From Macrotis lagotis (Eukaryota > Chordata > Mammalia > Peramelemorphia > Peramelidae), in NCBI RefSeq assembly GCF_037893015.1, contig NC_133661.1:186815203-186879202 (forward strand): DNA of 64,000 nucleotides. Reading direction: 5' to 3'. Positions within the stretch are counted from its first letter, which is position 1. Every line of letters starts with the position of its first letter. The notes below the pieces were generated by a model. That model searched no databases, was not told the origin of the DNA, and saw only the letters and a program-made list of their open reading frames with translations. The translations under genes were made by a program, and so were the position numbers. Below, piece by piece: positions 11,652-22,680 of this stretch.

Positions 11652-12344
11652 TGCTCTTAGACTTTTTGTTATTTAATTAAAGGGGACCATCCCTTTTTGA
11701 TCTCTTTAACTTTCCACTTAACTCTGTAAATGTGTCATTCATCCATCCTTATCCCACCCCCCACCCATAGACAGAGCTCACATTTGTTCCCTGCCCATTA
11801 TTCTAGAAACCTTAGGTTTCCAAGAGATGCAATCTCTCTGTCCAATATGCCCTTTATTTGGTTTTCTACACCTCTTTAGTTGAACTAGAGCTGACATAGT
11901 GGCATCATCTTTTCTCAAAATGGGAAAATGAGAAATTGTAATAAATTTCTCATAACTGCATTTCTGGTTTTAAAAAAAGCTGATTTCTTTAGAAAGTACT
12001 CAGTCTTCACTTTACATCCAGTTGATGAGAAGTCAAGATACATGAATATCTTCCGCTACAAACTCAGGAAGACAATGATCAGGATGTTGGAAAAATTGTC
12101 TTGCCCTCATGATGCTTAAAGTCCAGAAAGAGATAACCTATATTTTCTGTCATTTTATTTTAAACATTTTTTAAAAGCTCACAGAGGATTGAGAAAAAAA
12201 TTATCATACAATGTTCTATTGTAGTTTATTAGATATAAAACAAATTGCTAAAAAATATGTATGGGGGGGTTTCCTATAGTAAAAAGTGTGTCTGAGAATC
12301 ATGACTGGCTTCATGAGGAAGGCAATATTTAAATTAGACTTGTC

Positions 12345-12515
12345 AGCTCAAAGATCCATAGATGGAGAACTCCAAGGGACCCCAAAGACCATCTGATACA
12401 GTTTATTCATTTTGTAGATGGGGAAACTAAGACCCAAGAGCATTTGTGACTTGTTCAATGTCATGCAAGTGGTTAATAACTATAAATCTTGTGAATTTTC
12501 CAATCTTTAGGTGTT
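12345..12515 (-). repeat. MIR-family SINE, antisense
   Basis: Contains 'tttgtagatggggaaactaagacccaagagcatttgtgac', the reverse complement of the conserved MIR core region. Edges are approximate. The stretch 11652-12344 holds nothing I recognise. Confidence 0.6.
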
Positions 12516-12744
12516 ATTTCACCCACAGCCACAAACACACTCTCTGCCCATAATGCAAGTTGATAGTAAAACCTCCAGAGTTCTTTCCTCTTCTTAGTTA
12601 CCACTTTTTTCTCTTAGTACTTAGTATTTAGTTTGTAAGTAATTTATAGGCTCTTGTTTTTACAGGGAACAGAGGATGTGATGGCCTAAAAGCAGTGATG
12701 CACAAGTAACATAGAATAACATTGTAGATATCTTGAAGATTGGG

Positions 12745-12895
12745 GAAAAAATAAAGCATTTATTAAACATTTTCTAAGGGTCAGACATTGTGCTAAGCCC
12801 TAGGGATACAAATATAAGCAAATATGACAGTTCCTGTCCCTGAGGAGCTTTACATTTTAATGAGGGAAGACAACACATAAAAGGAAGGGTCCCTA
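12745..12895 (+). repeat. L2-like 3' end
   Basis: 'catttattaaacattttctaagggtcagacattgtgctaag ... gatacaaatataagc ... cctgtccctgaggagctttacattttaatgaggg' matches the remembered 3' end of ancient L2-class LINEs in mammals. Class is an inference. DNA from 12896 to 13570 has no recognised gene. Confidence 0.55.
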
Positions 12896-13570
12896 GAGAA
12901 GTGGCAGGTAAGAAAACGTCCAGGAAGTGGTATGGAGGCCAGATTTCTGGCAAGATAAGGTTAACACTTATTTTACCCTGTCAGACCTGGGGACCAAAAG
13001 GTTGATTTCAAGATTACTTTTGGTGGGGAAAGAGGAAAGGGAAATAAAAATACTGGGCTGAACTTCAGGCATTCTGGTGAAGAGATGATCAGGAAGTGGT
13101 TTTAAACTTCATTTGGTGTAAGGATAAGCAACAGAGAAGAGATGTAGAGGAATTCAGCAGATAGAGGACCTTAAAAGATCACAGAGGATTGAAAAAGAAT
13201 TATATCTCATGGTAGACAAGAGAAGGAGAATATCCTCTCTTATGGTCTGTTACCTCAGGACCTGTCTTAAGGAGTGGTTTGTGAATTGGCTGGAGGTGGG
13301 CTACAGTAATGGCTGAATTCTTCTCTCTTGGCCTTGGAACTCTAAAGATATTGTTATTGTTCCCCTCCTCCAGAAGAGGAATCTCCAGGAAGAATACTTA
13401 TAAGGTTTTTAGGGGAATAACTTCTATTTAATGAGACTAAGCCATTCCACATTAAGGACACAATTATTTATATATTAGGAAGATAAAGGAGGGGAAGCCT
13501 TGACCATGATGACATTTTAAAGAAAAGAGATGTTAGACAACTGACTAACTAGTAATTAGATCTTGAGATC

Positions 13571-14028
13571 TTTTTTTATTTGACAACACTGAATTTTTAT
13601 GCCACTAGTCACAGGCTCCACCAACACCCTTAATTTTTTCCTTTGCTCTTCTACAGAAGAACTTTGCTTTCATGATGACTAGCTACTTGGGGAATTTTCC
13701 TTTTTCTAGGACTTTGTAGTACTCCTGTTAACAACATCAATAATAGGGGCAAGCCTTTCCTTGTTTTTGGCCACATTAATCTTGATCTACTCATTGACCA
13801 GTGTCCAAGGTTGACAGTTGGGCAGTAGCCTTGATATTTCTTCAAGTGGTAGTGCCTCATAACAACTTTCCTGAAGTAATCTGATATTTGTTGAAGCTGA
13901 TTCAATGATGGTGCAGCCCTCCCACATTGCTGTGATCTCCAGGGTGCTTCCAGTGCTTGCCAATGCACCTGATGGTTGTGGCTCTTGAGTCTGGGGAGCT
14001 TCCATGTCTTCCTTAACTGGGAAGGCAA
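13571..14028 (-). pseudogene. RPL27A processed pseudogene (retrocopy)
   Basis: The minus strand encodes a decayed copy of large-subunit ribosomal protein L27a (uL15). Visible matches are PSQLRKTWKL near the N-terminus (parent SRLRKTRKL), YFRKVVMRHYHLKK (parent YFGKVGMRHYHLKR), CPTVNL followed in another frame by TLVNE, and [23 protein letters not shown] near the C-terminus (parent [23 protein letters not shown]). The whole 148-codon reading length is represented without introns. A short T7 run (13571-13577 on the plus strand) marks the remains of the A tail, so this is an L1-mobilised retrocopy. The start codon position reads TTG (14026-14028), at least one frameshift separates the halves, and the last codons are replaced by a stop at 13605-13607. 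It is non-functional. The open frames of 142 and 72 codons reported by simple ORF finding here are fragments of it. Identification is by remembered protein sequence, but the runs of identity are long. Confidence 0.88.
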
Positions 14029-14921
14029 GTCACTGCTTGCCAGAAAAGAGAAAAGAAAAACAGATCTTATTCTTAACACAGAACTTTTGGGAAAGATGAG
14101 GTAACAAGGAAAAACTGTTATATTGAATTTATTGGTTAATTCATAATGAATAAAAAAAATCTTTCCTTTATTTTTTTTATATCTTTCAGACTATAGATCT
14201 AGATAGAGACACTGTGATTATCACTTGGAAAGCTAAAAGAGAATGGAATCTTAAGAGAAATCCCTAGCAGGCAAAGCCAAGATGGTGGGTAAATGGAGGG
14301 ACTCCCAAATTCCCTTTCAAACAACTTTAAAATAATGCCTCAAAATGAATCTGAAGAAACAGAACTAACAAAAGGATAGAATGATATAATTTTCCAGGCT
14401 AAGACAACTTAGATGATCAGTAGAAAATGTCTATTTCACTGGAGTGAGAATGGAGCATAAATCCAGTGCAGGCTCTGCCCTGATAATCCAGAAGCAGGCC
14501 TTGAGGGGTAACAATAGAAGTTTTTGGAGCTCAGAGTTCACAAAGGGTAAGGAGGTCAGAAAACTGGTCAAAGGGAAATTACAGGGGACTCTACTGGCAT
14601 TGGTTGCAGGATTTTGTTGGCATTGCCCATAGAAAGTTCTGCATGGCAGTCTCAGAGCAAGGATAGGAGTTTTTTGTTAGTTCCAGAGTGAAAAAAAGTG
14701 CTTGTGGTCACTCCAAGATCAGAGTACAGTCCAGGAGAGCAATGATCACAGCTTTCCTTAAATCATACCAACTTGGAAGACCTGAAAACTCACAGGACCC
14801 CTAGAACTAGCTCTGATAATAGTATGAAAAACTTGGGATACTTGAGACAGTGTTCTTTCTACTCTAGGAGTAGAGTTCAACTTTTATATAAAATTAAAAC
14901 TCAAAAAATAGGCTAGAAAAA

Positions 14922-15430
14922 TGGTTGGTTCTTCTCTTTTGTTTTCAAAGAAGACTAAAATGACACTACCATGTAAGAGACATATTTCAGTGTGTCTGAC
15001 TATGGTTGATCAGAACCCTATGAACCTGGAATGTTCTACCACAGTTTGGACACAAATAATACATGGGAACACCTGGGATGGATTCTCTAAATCTGCATAC
15101 CTAATGTTTCCTTTGAACTGCTTCAATTCTGCCTTGCTCTTAGAGACCATGAATAGAACATGCCATACTGGGTGTTCCTGTGCTAAGTGCCTTCCATGAT
15201 GCACAATTAATTTCAAAATTATTCAGAGAGACCTTGAGAGTGTCCTTATATCACCTTTCCTGATCCCCCTATAATTGTTTGCCCTATGTGAGTTTTTCAT
15301 AAAAGTCTTTTTGGCCTTTCACATTTTGTTTCACATTTGAACAAGATGGCCAGACCACAGAGCTGCACTCTCTGTAGTACACATTTGAATGCTTGACAAT
15401 TTAGTTTTAGAAAGGACCTTGATGTTTGGG
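14922..15430 (-). mobile_element. RTE-class LINE 3' fragment, antisense
   Basis: The minus strand encodes pieces of the C-terminal part of RTE/BovB-type ORF2. 'LNCQAFKCVLQRVQLCGLAILFKCE' corresponds to the family's 'SIESMLLQRQLRWAGHVVRM' type segment, and 'YEKLTQGKQ' to 'YGELTQGKR'. 'HGRHLAQEHPVWHVLF' corresponds to the 'WEDTAQDRPAWR' type segment. The 3' end lies at the left (14922), within 'ttttgttttcaaagaag'. It sits inside the 5' UTR/ORF1 boundary of the plus-strand L1. Family recognised from memory of RTE proteins often annotated as craniofacial development protein 2-like. Confidence 0.7.
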
Positions 15431-15900
15431 GAAAATAGACAAACAGAGAAAGAACATCCTGAGCATAGAAAGCCACTATGATGATAGGGAAGATCAAAAC
15501 ACAAATGTAAAAGAAAACAACAAAATCAAAGCAACTACATGTAAATGCACAAAGAAAAAATCTGAATTGGTCTCAGGTCCTGGAAGAGTTCAAAAAGGGT
15601 TTTTAAAAATCAAATAAGAGAGGTAGAGTAAAATTTAGGAAATTAAATGAGAGTGATGAAATAAAATTGTGAAAAAAGAATCAGTTACTTGATAAAAGAC
15701 AAAAATCCACTGAAGAGAACTCCTTAAAAGATAAAACTAATGAAAAGACCAAATGGAAAAGGAGGCACAAAACTTCACTGAAGAAATAATTTCTTAAAAG
15801 TTATAATTTGGCATGTGAAAACCAATGATTTTATGAAACATCAAGAAACAACAAACAACATCAAAAGGATAAAAATATATAATATTTAAAAACTCTTTGA

Positions 15901-16055
15901 GGGGTGGATAGGTGGCACAGTGGATAGAGCACTGGCCCTGGAGTCAGGAGTACCTGAGTTCAAATCCTGCCTCAGACACTTAATAATTACCTAGCTGTGT
16001 GGCCTTGGGCAAGCCACTTAACCTCATCACCTTGCAAAAACCTTAGGAAAAAAAA
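15901..16055 (+). repeat. WSINE1-like SINE inside L1 ORF1
   Basis: Full sense copy beginning 'ggggtggataggtggcacag' and ending in an A-rich tail. The L1 ORF1 reading resumes on its right. Target duplication is poor. Confidence 0.9.
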
Positions 16056-16912
16056 CTTGAGTTAAGTCATGAACAACAATGAAAAAGAGCCTAAATATTA
16101 TCTTTGAAGAAATTATCAAGGAAAACAGTTCTAATATCCTAGAACCAGAGAGTAAAATAGAAATTGAAAGAATCCACTGATCATCCCCTTGAAGGAGAGC
16201 TCAAAATGAAAACTTCTAGGAATATTAAAGCCAAATTCCAGAACTGTCAGGTCAAGGAAAAAAATATTTCAAGTACTCAGAAAGAAACAATTCAAATATT
16301 TTGGAATGAATCAAAGAGAATACTCATCACAGTCCTTCTATTCAGTATTGTACTAGAATTGCTAGATACAGCAATGACAAGAAAAAGAAATGAAAGGAAT
16401 AAGAATAGGCAATAAGGAAATAAAACAATCATTCTTTGCATATTTTAGGATGTTTGGAGAATCATGGAGAATCAAGTAAAAAATTAGTTGAAATAATCAA
16501 CAACTTTAGGAAAACTGCAATATACAAAAGAAACCCTCACAAGTTATTAGCATTTCTAAATATTACTAACAAAATTCAATAGCAAGAGATAGAAAAATAA
16601 ATTCAAGTTAAAATAATGGTGGATAATATAAAATACTTGAAAATCTAACCTGATAAGATAAACCAGGAGCTATATGAAGAGAATTACAAATTACACTTAA
16701 TTACACATAAAGTCATAACTAAACAATTGGAGAAATATCAATTGCTTGTGGGTAGGCCAAGTCAATATAGTTAAAATTCTACCTAACTTAATTGACTTAT
16801 TCAGTAACATCAAACTAGCAAAAAAAAAGTTAGAAAAAATAATAAAATTCATCTGTAAGAACAAAAGGTCAAGGAAATCAATGAAAAAAAAATCTGTAAA
16901 AGGTGGTCTAGT

Positions 16913-17337
16913 TGTTTTCCTTTGTTCTCAAAGAAGACCATGACATGAAAGAGGTGATAACTTGCAAGGGAATTAGATTTGAGTGAGGGTTCCTGTGCAA
17001 TATTACTAGCCTCACTTTCTCCTCCAGAGCCAGAGCCAGAGCCAGATATGAATCAAGTTGAGTGGAGATGGGGTGGCTAGGTGGCACAATGGATAAAGCA
17101 CCGGCCCTGTAGTCAGGAGGACCTGAGTTCAAGTCCAGCCTCAGACACTTAATAATTACCTAGCTGTTGTGTGGCTTTGGGCAAGCCACTTAACCCCATT
17201 TGCCTTGCAAAATCCTTAAAAAACATTCTTTAAGATGACTAGAGATGACCCTGGATGCAAATCAATCTTGTCCAAAATCACATAGCTATTAAGTATCTGG
17301 GAGTCTGAATTTGAATTCCTGTCCTCCTATCCACTGC
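16913..17337 (-). repeat. RTE-tailed SINE (MAR-type), antisense
   Basis: On the minus strand it has a tRNA-like head (right side, 'gggcagtggataggag' region), then the 'gccagatatg...gaggagaaagtgaggct...catgacatca' body, and an RTE-like 3' end 'cttctttgagaacaaag'. It is interrupted by a WSINE1 at 17071-17223. Such elements use an RTE reverse transcriptase; the name is from memory. Confidence 0.7.
17071..17223 (+). repeat. WSINE1-like SINE inside the RTE-tailed SINE
   Basis: Full sense copy. The host SINE sequence ('gtggagatg' left, 'ctagagatg' right) is duplicated imperfectly at its edges. Confidence 0.88.
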
Positions 17338-17695
17338 CCAATTTCAAACTGTATCATAAAGTAGTAATCATCAAAGCAATCTGGTACTGGCTAAGAAATA
17401 GAATGGTGGATATGTGGTACATAATACACAGTAATGAATAACCACAGTAAGCTTTTGGGGCAAGAACTCATCATTTGATGAAAACTGCTGGGAAAACTCA
17501 GAAGCAGTTTGGTAAAAACTAGTAATAGATCAATTGCTCTTACCATATACCAAGATAGGGTCAAAATGGATAAATTATTTATATATAAAGGATGATATCA
17601 TGGACAAATTAGGGAAATATGGAATATATGAGAAAGGGAAAATTTCATGACTAAACAAGAAATAGAGGGCATTACAAATTAAAATGCATAATCTT

Positions 17696-18994
17696 TTTTT
17701 GAAAGATTTTATTTAGAGTTTTATAATATTCCTCCTAATCTTGCTTCCCCCCCCAGAAGGCAGTCTGTTAGTCTTTACATTGTTTCTATGGTATACACTG
17801 ATCTAAACTGAATGTGAGGAGAGAGAAATCATATCTTTAAGGAAAAAAATGAAGTATAAGAGATAACAAAATTACATTATAAGATAATGGTTTTTTTTTA
17901 ATTAAAGGTAATAGTCATTGGTCTTTATTCAAACTCCACAGATCTTTCTCTGGATACAGATGGTATTTCCCATTGCAGATATCCCCAAATTGTCCCTGAT
18001 TGTTGCACTGATGGAATGAGCAAGTCTATTAAGGTTGATCATCACCCCCATGTTGCTGTTAGGGTATATAGTGTTTTTCTGGTTCTGTTCATCTTGCTCA
18101 GCATCAGTTCATGCAAGTCCTTCCAGGCTTCCCTGAATTCCCATCCCTCCTGGTTTCTAATAGAACAGTAGTGTTCCATGACATATATATTTATATATAT
18201 ATACCACAGTTTGTTAAGCCATTCCCCAATTGAAGGACATTCACTTAATTTGCAATTCTTTGCCACCACAAACAGGGCTGCTATGAATATATTTGTACAA
18301 GTGATGTTTTTACCCTTTTTCATCATCTCTTCAGGGTACAGACCCAGTAGCGGTATTGCTGGATCAAGGGGGTTTTATATTTTTGTTGCCCTTTGGGTGT
18401 AATTCCAAACTGCTCTCCGGAAAGACTGGATGAGTTCATAACTCCACCAACAATGTATTAGTGTCCCAGATTTCCCACATCTCTTCCAACATTGATCATC
18501 ATCCTTTCTGGTCATAATGGTCGGTCTGAGAGGTGTGAGGTAGTACCTCAGAGATGCATTAATTTGCATTTCTCTAATAAGTAATGATTTAGAGCAATTT
18601 TTCATATGACTATGGATCCCTTTGATTTCCTCATCTGTAAGTTGCCTTTGTATATCCTTTGACCACTTGTCAATCAGGGAATGGCTTGGTTTTTTTTTTT
18701 AAATTTGACTCAGTTCTCTATGTATTTTAGAAATGGATCCTTTGTTAGATATACTAGTTGTAAAAATTGTTCCCCAATTTACTACATTTCTTTTGATCTT
18801 GGTTACAGTGGTTTTGTCTATGCAAAAACTTTTTAATTTAATGTAAACAAAATTATCTAGTTTCTTTTTAATGATGTTCTCCATCTCTTCTTTGCTCATA
18901 AACTGCTGCCCTTTCTATATATCTGACAGGTAAACTACTCCTTGATCTTCTAGTTTGCTTATAATATTGTTTTTTATGTCTAAATCCTGTATCC
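17696..18994 (-). mobile_element. 5'-truncated L1, antisense
   Basis: A 1.3-kb minus-strand L1 running from oligo-T at the left (3' end) through the 3' UTR to the late ORF2. ORF2 text includes 'CSIRNQEGWEFREAWKDLHELMLSKMNRTRKTLYTL' and 'LWYIYINIYVMEHY'. Flanking target duplication is AAAATGCATAATCTT (17681-17695) and AAAATGGATAATCTT (18995-19009), 14 of 15 identical. It is a typical 5'-truncated insertion, landing inside the ORF2 of the plus-strand L1. Several stops and shifts are present. Confidence 0.88.
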
Positions 18995-19797
18995 AAAATG
19001 GATAATCTTAATTACATAAAATTAAAATACACAAGCAAAACCAATGCAATCAAGATTATAAAGAAAGGGGGAGGGGTAGAGCCAAGATGGCAACAAGAGA
19101 GGATCTTTGCTTAGGTGCTCTTTCATAAAACTTATAAAATAAGGACTCTAACTAAATTTTTGAGAGACAGAACCCACAGAGGGACCCAGTGAAGCAGTTC
19201 TCCTGCTCAAAGTAACCAGGAAAAGAGCAGAAAGGCTTTGCTCCCTGGGGTTGGAGGGGTGGCCCACCAGAGCAAAAGAACTTCAGCCTCCCTGAGGCAG
19301 CCCCAGGGCACTGGGAGCCATGGCTCACAGAAGCAGGGGAGTTTCCTGACCTATGCCCTGGGGAGTGCAACTTGGGGGAATAGTGGTGGGGGGGACCTCT
19401 GCAAGAGTGAGCACTTGAAGCCCAGCCCTCAGGGCACACAGCGAATCAGCTTGGCCATGGCAGCCCAGGTCCAGGAACCAGAAGCAGGTGGAGCCGGTAA
19501 GCAGGAGCCCCCAGGGCATGAGCTAAGCCTAGGGAGGGAGCAGAGAGACTGCTGAACTCTGTCCTCTGTCCCTGGAACAGGACGCTAGGGTTCTGACCAC
19601 ATTCAATCCTGATTTCAGTCTAGGCCCCACCATAGAACAGCAGGGGCCCCAACCCACCTCAGCCCCTAGGCAGAGAGGGGGAGTGATTATGGTCATTCAC
19701 AGATCAGGAGGGAGAACAGAGCATTACACACTGAGATCCTTGTGGGAGTGTCCCAAAAGCTCAGGAAGCACCCCAAAACCAGGCTCAGGCCAGGAAA

Positions 19798-20883
19798 ATG
19801 AGTAAGCAGAGGAAAAAAGAGAAACACCATTGAGAAATACTTTGTCCGTGAGATCAAGAAGGATCAAAAAATTCAGTCTGAAGATGAGGAAGCACAAGCT
19901 CCTGCATCTAAAGACTCCAAGAAAAAACAGAAATTGGGCTCAGGCTATGACAGAGCTCAAAAAAAGATTTTGAAAATCAAATGAGGGAGATAGAAGAAAA
20001 ACTGGGAAAAGAAATGAGAGAGATGCAGGAAAAACATGAAAATGAAGTCAGCAGCTTAGTCAAGGAAATCCAAAAAAACGCTGAAGAAAATAGCATACTA
20101 AAAACCAGCTTAGGTCAAAGGGATAAAACAGTTCAAAAAGTTAATGAGAAGAATGCTTTAAAAAACAGAATTGGCCAGATGGAAAAAGAGATAAGAAAGC
20201 TCTCTGAGGAAAACAAATCCTTCAGACAAAGAATAGAATGCAGGGAGATTGCTGAATTTACAAGAAATCAGGACTCAATACTTCAAAACCAAAAGAATGA
20301 AAACTTAGAAGAAAATATGAAACATCTCATTGAAAAAACAACTGATATGGAAAACAGATTTAGGGAAGATAATTTAAAAATTATTGGAATACCTGAAAGG
20401 CATGATCAGGAAAAGAGCCTTGACATCATTTTCAAAGAATTGCTACAGGAAAATTGCCCTGATATCCTAGAAGCAGAGGGCAAAATAGAAATGGAGAGAA
20501 TCCACCGATCTCCCTGAGAAAGAGACCCAAAAAAAACAACCCCCAGGAATATTATAGCCAAGTTCCAGAACTCCCAAGTCAAAGAGAAAATGTTACAAGC
20601 ATCCAGAAGGACACAATTCAAATACCATGGAGCTGCAATCAGGATCTCACAGGACTTAGCAGCAACTACATTAAAAGCTCATAGGGCTAGGAATATAATA
20701 TACTGGAAGACAAAAGAGCTTAGAATGCAACTGAGAATCAATTACCCAGCAAAAATGAAAGTCCTCTTCTAGGGGAAAAGATGGATTTTCAATGAACTAG
20801 AGGAATTTCAAATGTTCCTGTTGAAATGGCCAGAGCTGAACAGAAGGTGTGATCTTCAAATACAGAACTCAGGTGAAGCATAG
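19798..20883 (+). pseudogene. HAL1 ORF1 (L1 ORF1p-like), copy 1, broken
   Basis: It starts MSKQRKK at 19798 and should end at the TAG at 20881-20883, a family length of roughly 355 residues. The N-terminal third is a long, charged coiled coil (heptads such as MREIEEKLGKEMREMQEKHENEV) for trimerisation. The RRM-type domain starts near 'NRFREDNLKIIGIPE', and the C-terminal RNA-binding domain contains 'FKYHGAAIRISQDLAATTLKAHRARN' and 'INYPAKMKVLF'. In L1 this protein coats the element RNA in the cytoplasm. The frame is broken near the N-terminus, after the RRM ('IHRSP' stop) and before the end, so no full protein can be made. The same ORF is at 37885-39106 in copy 2. Confidence 0.85.
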
Positions 20884-21381
20884 AGATTGGAGAAGGGGAA
20901 AATATGAGGGACTTAATGATGATGAACTGCATATATTCCTGTATAGAAAAATGACACTGATTATACTTATATGAACCTTCTCAATTAACAGAGCAGGTAG
21001 AAGGAGCTTTTATAGTTGAAGCACAGGAGAAAGCTGAATTTGAAGATAAAATATGGTGTAAAAATGGAGTCAATAGAAAAAAGGGAAATGTAATGGGAGA
21101 AAGAAAAAGGAGAGGGGGAATAGGCCAAGATATTTCATATAATAAGATTTTTCTTTATTACAATGAGCTATTGCAGTGATATGGAAGGGGGGGAAGGCAA
21201 GGGGGAATGAGGGAATCTTCGCTCTCATCAGAGGTGGCTAGGAGAGGAAATAGCATATATACTCAATGGGGTATAGACATCTGGAGTAAGAAGGAGAGAA
21301 GGGGGACAGGGGGAAGGGGGGGATGTGAGTGATGGAGGAGAGGATGGACAATGGAGGAAGAGTGGTCAGATATAACACATT

Positions 21382-21532
21382 TTCTTTTCTACTTCTTGCA
21401 AGGGGCTAGGATTGGATGACCTGTCTGGGACCATAGGGTCAGGTGGATGCTGGGCCTAAGGGGTGGTATAGGGGCTCAGGGCCTCTTGGCCCCAGGGCCA
21501 GGGATCTGTCTGCTGCGCCACTCAGCTACCTT
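21382..21532 (-). repeat. HAL1 3'-tail SINE module 1 (copy 1)
   Basis: Antisense SINE relic, 'cttgcaaggggctaggatt ... gccccagggccagggatctgtctgctgcgccac'. It is in the same place in copies 2 and 3, hence part of the master element. Heavily changed, with many A-to-G differences on the HAL1 strand. Confidence 0.7.
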
Positions 21533-21742
21533 ACAGCAGAGTCAGAGTGAAAGGAGAGAGAAAATAGAGCACATGGTAGTGGAGAAATACAAAAGGAGGG
21601 AGTTGCAATCAGCAATGGCAATGGTGGAAAAATATGGAAGTAAATTTTGTGATGGACTTATCATAAAGAAGGTGATCCACCTACACCAATGTTGGTGGTG
21701 TTGGAACAAAGACTGAAGCACATTTTTTATTATTATTATTAT

Positions 21743-21883
21743 TTGGGGGGGTGCAGGGCATATGGGTTTGGGTGGCCTGCCTGGAGCTGCATAGTGGGGT
21801 GATCATTGGGTGTCTGAAGTCGGATTTGGGCCCCAGTGCTCCTGGCTCAAGGGCTGGTGCTCTGTCTGCCACCTGGCTGCCCC
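21743..21883 (-). repeat. HAL1 3'-tail SINE module 2 (copy 1)
   Basis: Antisense SINE relic between ATT repeats (TATTATTATTATT left, CTATTATTACTATT right), which probably descend from its target duplication. Shared with copy 2, absent from copy 3. Confidence 0.75.
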
Positions 21884-21929
21884 TACTATTATTACTATTT
21901 TATTTTATTCTGGGTCTTTTTTCTTCTTT

Positions 21930-22073
21930 TTTTGGTTTTTGCAGGGCAGTGGGGCTGGGGTGGCTTGCATGTCACACAGCTGGGTGATTGTTGGGTGTAC
22001 GGGGCCGGATTTGGTCTTAGGTGCTCCTGGCTCCAGGTCTGGTGCTCTGTCTACTGTGCCACCTGGCCATACC
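21930..22073 (-). repeat. HAL1 3'-tail SINE module 3 (copy 1)
   Basis: Antisense SINE relic, 'ggtttttgcagggcagtgg ... tctactgtgccacctggcc', again flanked by ATT-rich repeats. Shared with copy 2, absent from copy 3. G-rich relative to ordinary antisense SINEs in the window. Confidence 0.78.
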
Positions 22074-22256
22074 TACAATTATTACTATTATTTTTTTATT
22101 TTAATTTTTTTCTCTCCCCTTTATCACTCAATCAAGTCTATATTTTTTTGGGGGGAGGCAGTATTTTGTACTCTTAAACAAGAATATTTTATTAATGTAT
22201 AAAAAACATTACTTGTACAAAATGAGAATAAATATTAAGTAAAAAAATAAAGAAAG

Positions 22257-22391
22257 GGGGCAGCTAGGTGGCACAAGAGATAGAGCATGAGCCCTGGAGT
22301 CAAGAGGAGCTGCATTCAAATCTGACTTAATAATTACCTATCTGTATGTCCTTGGGCAAGACACTTAACCCCATTGCCTTAAATAAATGAA
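22257..22391 (+). repeat. WSINE1-like SINE split from its left duplication by HAL1
   Basis: Sense SINE. Its own 20-bp target duplication is AATCAAGATTATAAAGAAAG at 19048-19067 (left, now 3.2 kb away) and AATCAAGATTAGAAGGAAAG at 22392-22411 (right), 18 of 20 identical. HAL1 copy 1 later inserted at its left edge. Confidence 0.85.
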
Positions 22392-22680
22392 AATCAAGAT
22401 TAGAAGGAAAGCAGAAAACTGGGGGGAAATTTTTTACAATGTGTCTCTGATAAAGGCCCTATTTCTCAAATACATGTCATTCCCCAACTGATAAGTAATC
22501 AAGAGTGCCTGCTTATATTCTTTGATACTTTATCAATTGGGAAGTGACTTGTATTCTAATAAAGTTAGTTCAGGAGAAAAAAAATCAAAACTAGAGCCAA
22601 ATGAAAAAATGTTCTAAATTACTGTTTATTAGAGAAATACAAATTAAAATTACCCTGAATTAGCAATTCACACCTATGAT

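Larger units (their letters stand above)
19072..22246 (+). mobile_element. Complete half-L1 (HAL1), copy 1
   Basis: A 3.2-kb element with L1-type 5' UTR ('gagccaagatggcaaca'), an ORF1 (19798-20883), and then a long 3' tail with no ORF2. That is the definition of a half-L1, which must borrow an L1 reverse transcriptase. It is bounded by a perfect 14-bp duplication, ATAAAGAAAGGGGG, at 19058-19071 and 22247-22260. The 3' tail holds purine- and G-rich tracts (21180-21330) and three antisense SINE-derived modules (21382-21532, 21743-21883, 21930-22073). It inserted exactly at the junction of the older L1 and a WSINE1, so it is the youngest layer here. Confidence 0.88.
14266..22680 (+). mobile_element. 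Old full-length-type L1, dissected by later insertions
   Basis: One plus-strand marsupial L1 can be followed through its parts. The 5' UTR, starting with 'gccaagatggtggg', is at 14266-14921. The ORF1 5' half is at 15431-15900, and the rest of ORF1 plus a deletion junction into ORF2 at 16056-16912. Further ORF2 pieces are at 17338-17695, 18995-19057 and 22392-22680, where it ends incomplete. ORF1 pieces read like the coiled-coil and RRM-type L1 ORF1 (for instance 'IIFEEIIKENSSNILEPESKIEIERIH'). Much of ORF2, including most of the endonuclease and reverse transcriptase, is deleted between about 16320 and 16330. Interruptions, each described separately, are an RTE piece, two WSINE1 copies, an RTE-tailed SINE, a minus-strand L1, a third WSINE1 and a complete HAL1. 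Many stops; certainly inactive. Confidence 0.8.

Noticed and set aside
21810-22202. 130-, 113- and 78-codon frames rich in Trp, Gly and Ser
   Set aside because: They translate the G-rich SINE modules of the HAL1 3' tail; equivalent frames occur in copy 2.
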